NCBI GenBank assembly: GCA_964016885.1
Contig: OZ024757.1
Coordinates: 27,704,954 to 27,768,953, forward strand
DNA from: Eledone cirrhosa
Lineage: Eukaryota > Mollusca > Cephalopoda > Octopoda > Eledonidae
DNA length: 64,000 nt
Direction: 5' to 3'
The notes beneath the pieces were generated by a model. It was given only the letters and a program-made list of their open reading frames with translations. It made no database searches and was not told the DNA's origin. A program made the translations under genes and the position numbers. The number at the start of each line of letters is the position of its first letter. Position 1 is the first letter of the stretch. Of the stretch, positions 48,001 to 55,486 are shown piece by piece.

Positions 48001-51000
48001 ACTGCTAAATATAGGTAACATGATGTAGTCATGATGGTGGTGAGGGTAGTGTTGGTGATGGGGGTAATGGTGGTTGTGGTGGTGATGGTGGTAGTAGGGT
48101 TGTATTTGAGCTGTTTTGAAATGATTTTATTTGAGATGAAATGAAATATTTTCTGGTTTTCTGCTGATTGCTTTGAAGTTCAGGGGAAGAAAAAGAAGGT
48201 GAGAGAGAATGAAAGAGATAGATAGATAGATAGATAGAGATAGAAATAGGGAGCTATAAAGTTCACAATGTGGAATAAATTATTTTGTGGTGTGGAGGAA
48301 AAGCAGTCTAATGTTTCAGGTAATGATATATAGATTGATAAAGAAATATCTATCTATTAGTGTGTGTGATGCTTTAAAGAGATAGCAATGATGTGGTTAC
48401 ATTAATATCTATCAGTTAGTCTTAGTTAGGTAACTAAATAAAGGGGAAATAATGTAAGAAAAGACGGGTAGAAAGTGGATTGGTTAACCCTTTAGCATTT
48501 AAACCGGTTGTATCTAGCCAGAATTCTCTCACCTCTTTCTGTTTAAACTGGCTGTAACCAGCTGCTCATACTGATGTTAAGGTATTGTTCTCAAAATAAA
48601 TAATATCAAAATCTCGTAGATTCGATATTATGTGAGATAAAGCCTTCACTGTGAAAATACAATAGTATATACAGAATAATTGTTTCTACTTTTGGCACAA
48701 GGCCAACAATTATCCCAGTACATTACTGGTACTTTATTTTATTGACCCCTTAAGGATGAAAGGCAAAGTTAACCCCGGCAGGATTTGAACTCAGAACATA
48801 AAGTATATACAGAATAATGCAAATGCTAAAGGGTTAAAGTTGTTAAGATGTCAGATAGAATATTCTGCAATGTTTGTTCTGGTTCTCTTCACTCTGGGTC
48901 CAAATCCCACTGAATTTAACTTTGACTTTCATCCTTTCCTGGTTAGTAAATAAAATATCAATCTAGTATTGGAGGAGAATCTAAGTCTAATTAAGCCAGA
49001 AGACTTGTTAGACCAGTGCTTATCCTGGTTTTATGGCATGAAGCGACTAAGTGTACAAGTATCCCCCCTGGACAGTACACAGTGTACAATATCTCTTTAG
49101 AAATATAGAAACATTGTAAGAAATGGGTTAAAGTAGAATTATTTCTGCTCATCTCTCTCCAACTCATTATTTAATCTGTAGCTTTACACAAAAACATTAT
49201 CTTCATTTGAAATTCCCAACAGAAAAGATGGAGCCATCATTGCGTTATATGTCATTAATTTATAAGTCACTGATATACTACACCTCATGTTTCTCTCTTT
49301 CTCTCCTTACTTTATCAGATTTACCAAATGAACTGGAAATAATAGGATTTGGTTTATTGTTATTTAGGACTGTATTCTTCTTGTTTATTTGTTTTTTCTT
49401 TGTTTAGCTATTGTGTGTTTATTTTTATTTCCTGACTAAAAGTTATGTTTTCTGATTTCTCAGTTGGATTGCAGCCAATAAAATTTTCCAAATTTAGCAG
49501 CATTCAATTGTATTGATGATTCTTCACATTCTAACTCATATGCATGTATGTGTAAATATGTATATACACATGTACATATGCATGTATGTGTAAATATGTA
49601 TATACACATGTACATGTGTATGTGTATGTAAATGCGCGGAGACATAGAAATAGTTGGGCTGGATACCCAATCGTGCAGTTAAACCACAGGGAGTGAAGGA
49701 CCCCTAGCCTTTGTCAGGGCATTCTTCTAGGAGAAGGCAACTCAGGAAACTGGGATGACTCCGATATAAAACCTGCGGCTCAGTAGTTACCGATTATGTT
49801 GATCTTTTCTTCTTTTCGGGTTACAGCTACTGTCACTTAGAGAGTGGGATTGGCTCAGTGCACAGTCTTTCCTCACTTTAAAAAATATCTTCACGCACAG
49901 ACATTGCACGATAGAATTAATTAATAATTATTAATAATGGTATATCGTGCAATGGCCATACTTGATAACGAGGGGGCAGCCATCATGTGTGTGTGCATGT
50001 GTGTGTGTATGTGTGTTCTTCTGGTTTTATAATTTTATAAATTTTTTACCACTTGAGAGAGAGATGGTTTCTAACATAGACACAAGACTCTCTCATTGGA
50101 ATTTACACAACATCAACTAGGTAGATATGTCTGCATGCATGCATGTGTATGCAAGTATGGATGTTATTGTATGTGTGGATGTTATGTATGTATGTACATA
50201 TGTACATGTGTGTGTGTGTGTCTGGTTTAGAACTAGGTACTCCCATGAATTACCTAACTTTTTCACAAGTAAGCTGATGTTCCAAATATTACTCAACAAA
50301 ACTTAAATAAAATGATGATGGAAATATCAGCTTACTTATGAAAAGGTTGTGTAATTCATAGGTGTATGTATTCGAAACCAGATACACACACATATCCATC
50401 TATACATACATACATATATATATATGTGTGTGTGTGTGTGTAAAAATATATATACGACCATTTGTCCAATGTTCTGATGACATGACTCCACCAATTCAAT
50501 GTTCTAATGAATAATAATAATAATTGTTTCTACTTTTGGCACAAGGCCAGCAATTACCTCAATGTATTACTGGTGCTTTATTTTATCGATCCCCGTAAGG
50601 ATGAAAAGCAAAGCTAATCTCGATGGGATTTTAACTCAGAACGTAAAGGGCCGTAACTCTATGCTGCAAAGCATGTTGTCTGATGCTCTACCGATTCTAC
50701 TGCCAATCCACTGCCAAATGAATAATAATAGTAATGATAATTTAATGAATTGAAGAAAATTTATTAAATAGAAAGAATAAACATCAATTTCGTATGTATA
50801 TATGTATGTGTGCATGTATGTATACATGAATGTGTGTATAAAGGAACGATCGACTTTCGTCAAATCGGTCGCGGAAACAATGTTTCCATTGGTCTTTCCA
50901 ATTGCTAATACTATCTATCGGTCGCAACTCCAGGTAGAAGGAGCAACCTGAAATAAAGTGTCTTGCTCAAGGACATAACGCATCGTCTGGTCCGGGAATC

Positions 51001-52331
51001 AAACTCACAACCTCACAATTGTGAATCCAATCCTCTAACCACTCAGCCACACACCTTCATATGTGTGTATATATGTATATATACAGACATATATAGAAAG
51101 GAAATGAGAAAGATAAAATGAAAGAAAGATAGAAACAAAGAAAGATAGGAAAGAAGAAAGAGAGGGAGGATCAAAGATAGAAAAGATCAAAGATAAAAAG
51201 GAAGAAAGAAATAAAGAGAGACAACTTGTAGAACATACCCTTCAGCCAGAACCACACATCGTCGACCCTTCTCCAAAGGCACTTTAAACATCTTCTTCTC
51301 CAACATACTCTCAGACTTGCAGTTGTTGGTTTGGTATGAAATGCTGTTAGGATTACCTTTGTGCCAAGATGGAATAAGGCCCCATCTCATTGGCTGAATT
51401 ATACATTTTGTTTCACTGTCACATTCAGCTGAGTCTTGGTAGTGCTGGCTAGAAATCATGACAGGTCTGTAAATAGACATAATAGAATTATTGAAGAATG
51501 GTTTGTTTTTTTTACATTGGCATCTGTGTTCTCCCTAAGCTATATCAATGTGCCACCGTGCAGTTGTCATATTGGTGCTAAACATATACATCAAATATTG
51601 CTACACACATCAGCATTTTACTACACACATCAAAATATTGCTACACACATCAAAATGTTACTACACACATCAAATATTGCTACACACATCAAAATATTGT
51701 TACACACACCAAATATTGCTACACACATCAAAATATTGCTACACACATCAAAATGTTGCTACATGCATCAAAATATTGCTATACACACCAAATATCGCTA
51801 CATCAAAATGTAGCTACACACATGAAAATGTTGTTGTAAACATATTGCTAAACACATCAAAATGCTAATATACACATCAAAATACTTCCACATACATAAA
51901 ATATTGCCACATACATCAAAATATTGCTACACATATCAAAATGTTGCTATATACATCAAAATGTTGCAACACACATCAAAATATATGGGGTGGACAGATC
52001 TTTCCAGCTCAGTCTCCCTTCACTTGTCGCGCTCTTTTGTCATCTCCTCTGTAAAGCTCTGTAAAAGTATTTTGAGATCAGCTCTAACCACTTCTGCCTA
52101 GGTTTTTCTCAATCTTCCTCTTCTTCCTTCAATTGGCATCACTTGGCATTTCTTCACCCAGTGTTCACCATACATATACCTCACATATCCATACCAACAC
52201 AGTCTTTCCTTTTGCACACAACATCTAATGCATCTTATACTCAGAATTGCTCTCACTTCATGACACATCCAATGGAGCATGCTCACTTCATTTCTCTTCA
52301 ACCTCTAGATATCCTCTGCATTTCGGATATA

Positions 52332-52399
<68 letters not shown>

Positions 52400-55300
52400 A
52401 CACACACACACATATATATATATATAAGAACATGTGGAAGACAGAAAAAGATAGTGCAAATGTCACAAGAGAGTCCTACTTTATTATATATCATGAACAT
52501 ATATGTATATATAGAGTTACATGTATATATATATATATACATACATAGATAGCAAGATAGATAGATAGGTAGGAACTATTGAAAGCCTGTTATATACCAT
52601 GAACTACTTCACAGAAAGCAGTTTGTTTTCAGATGGATATTTAGAATTACTCGGACCGGCAGTGATGCGGAGAACAAGAGCATATTTATTGCACATGTGT
52701 TCTGTAGATGATAGTGGCTTACTTTTTTGATAAATTTAGTAGTTGATAATAATACTTAACCATTAAACAAACAGCCTGTCTCATGTATGAACTTTCCCCC
52801 CTCCTCCTCTTATTCTCTCTTTTCAAATAGTCGACAAGATTCTTTGGTAAGCAACAACCAGTGATAATTCAATGGCCTACGTGTCTGTTTGTTCATACAG
52901 AGAGAATGAGCTATTTATTAATCCCTGATTTCTTGTCTGTTGCTTTCTTGATATGAATCTTATAATTCCAAGAAATAACATGAGTGCAATTGTAGTTCAG
53001 GGGTAAGGTAAGAAAACATTCTCATCAAACAAAGCTTCCATCATGCAACATTCTCATCAAACAATGCTCCCATCATGCAACATTCTCATCAAACAAAGTA
53101 CTCATTATGTAAAATATCCATCAGAAGAAACTGGCATCATGCAACAATCACATCAATCAAAGCTCCCTTCAAGTAGAATTCACATCAAGCAAAGCTCCAA
53201 TCATGAACATTCCCATTATGTAATATTCCCATCATGTAGCATTCCAGACCGAATGACACATTGTAACCTTAAGCAAGGCACTTCATTTAACATTGCTTCA
53301 TTTCAAGACACTTCAGTCCACTCAGCTGACTATCAGCAAGCAGCTTGGTGTTAACCTTGAGTCTTGTGTCTTGTATTCTCAGTCACAGTCACTTTGAGTG
53401 AATTTGGTAGACAGAAACTAAGAAAGCCTATCACATATATATGTTTGTTTGTGTGAATGTGTGTGTGTGCCAGTTACTAAAAAAGGTCACATTGACACAA
53501 AGTTTATACAAAGAGAGAAGTGGCATTCTTTAAGTGCCCCAAAACAGAAGGTAATATAGCCTGTAGCATAGTAGTTCAACAAAGGTAAAGGTTAGCGATA
53601 TATATCATACGTTTAAAAAAGGGATGGGTTAACATCAGCAAGTCTTGTCTAAACCCACACATGCATAGTTAAAGTGGACATACAAATGATGTATATGGGT
53701 GTGTGTCGCATTTATGTATGCATTTATATATACATATACATATGTTCATAAATTTTGTGAATTATTGAAGTGCTGTCCTCTTTTATCTCTAAGGATAAGT
53801 TTACCCAACCTTTTCAACTATTATCTAAAGTAAGTGACTGTTCAGATTTTTACAGTACTTCAGACGCACACATTTTCAAATTTCAAGACATATGTGTATA
53901 TATAATACACACACTGTAAAGTGGTTGGGTTCGTGACATGACAAAAAAGCACCTAGTCCACACTGTAAATGTGGTTGGTGTTAGGGAAGGGCAATCCAGC
54001 TGTAGAAACCAAGCCAAAAATAGTTCTGTGTGAGCAAGGGACAGTAATTTGACTTGTCTCACAGCAGGACAACTTGTCTAACCCATGCTAGTGTGGAAAA
54101 ATAAACGTTAAACAATGATAATGATATAATATATAAGAAAGAATTGTGCCAAAATTAGAAACGATTATTACATAACAATATGAGTGGCAGATTGACAGTT
54201 TTGAGGCATAGAGTTATGGGTTCAAATCTCGCTGAGGGTAGTTTTGCCTTTCATCCTTACGGTGTTGATAAAATAAAGCACCAGTAATGCACTGGGGTCG
54301 ATTTAATCGACTTTCCCCTCCCCTTCAAATTGCTAGCCTTGTGCTTAAAGTAGAAACAATTATGCATCATCATCATCGTCATCAATTAACGTCTATCTTC
54401 CACGGTAGCATAGGTTAGACGGGTTTGTCCCAATTAGTGGCAAGTTGGGTCAGTTGACAGTGTCTCACTCATATAGGGGTGTTTCTGGCTGGTTGCCCTT
54501 CCTAATGCCAACCACATTGACAGTGTGTGCTGGCTGCTTTTAGTCGTGTCTTTTACACGTCCACTTTACAGTGTGGGCTGGATGTTTACATAACAATATT
54601 GTTTCTATTCATCCATCTAAGGTTTGATGGATTTACAGATTTGGGACATTTGGGAAAAGCCTTTCACACAAATGATACCAATACATTTGTGTGTCAAGAC
54701 ATAAAAAATCCACTTTAATGACACCACTGACTGGAAACAAGTTGAATATAATTTAGGTGTGGTGTATGTGTATTTATTTTCCAGTCCAGTAGGCTGATTT
54801 TAGTAAATAACAAAACCCTGTTGTTTAGTGAACAAACCTTATACAATATTTAAAGTAGAGTTTGAGCATGCGTCATGTATTTATTACTGGGTAAATCTAT
54901 TATTAACTTGTAGCTGATAAGGTAATTGGTACTCTAAATATTATCTGTGTCAGATGCGTGTATAAAACCAAACCTCGAAATCATATGCATATATATATAC
55001 ACACACACACACACATATATATACTTATATATACACAAACGCACACACACACATATATATATATATATATAAATATTTATATAAAATAAGCACAAGGTTA
55101 CAAATACATATATACAACAGAGATTTGTAGAGACAACACAGGAAATATTGCTTGCTTCTTCAGCCACAGACTCTAGGTTACACAATCCAGTTTCAATTCT
55201 AGAGTGCTACCAGGCCTATAGTCACATCAGTTAAAGAGCCATAGCTACCAGCAAATAAACAACACGAGAAATACCATCATCATCATCATCATCATCATTT

Positions 55301-55454
55301 AACATCCACTTTCCCTGCTAGCAAGGCTTGGACTGACGCTTACAGCACCTAGGTTTCCCAAGCTGTCACCCATCTAAATCCTTATTAGGTTTGATGCTGC
55401 TTAACTTCAGTGATCAGAAGAGAACCAGTGTTTTCAGCATGATATGCCCATAAG

Positions 55455-55486
<32 letters not shown>

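Noticed and set aside
51436..51868. Frames of 125 and 106 codons
   Set aside because: They are driven by the 21-bp minisatellite and antisense to an HMCES splice acceptor.
51588..53240. CRISPR-like arrays (51.6-52.0 kb and 53.0-53.2 kb)
   Set aside because: The repeats are contiguous without unique spacers, in a eukaryotic intron; they are minisatellites.
55338..55455. A functional 5S rRNA gene
   Set aside because: There are many substitutions, no T-run terminator, and it is fused to a LINE-type tail; a SINE head explains it better.
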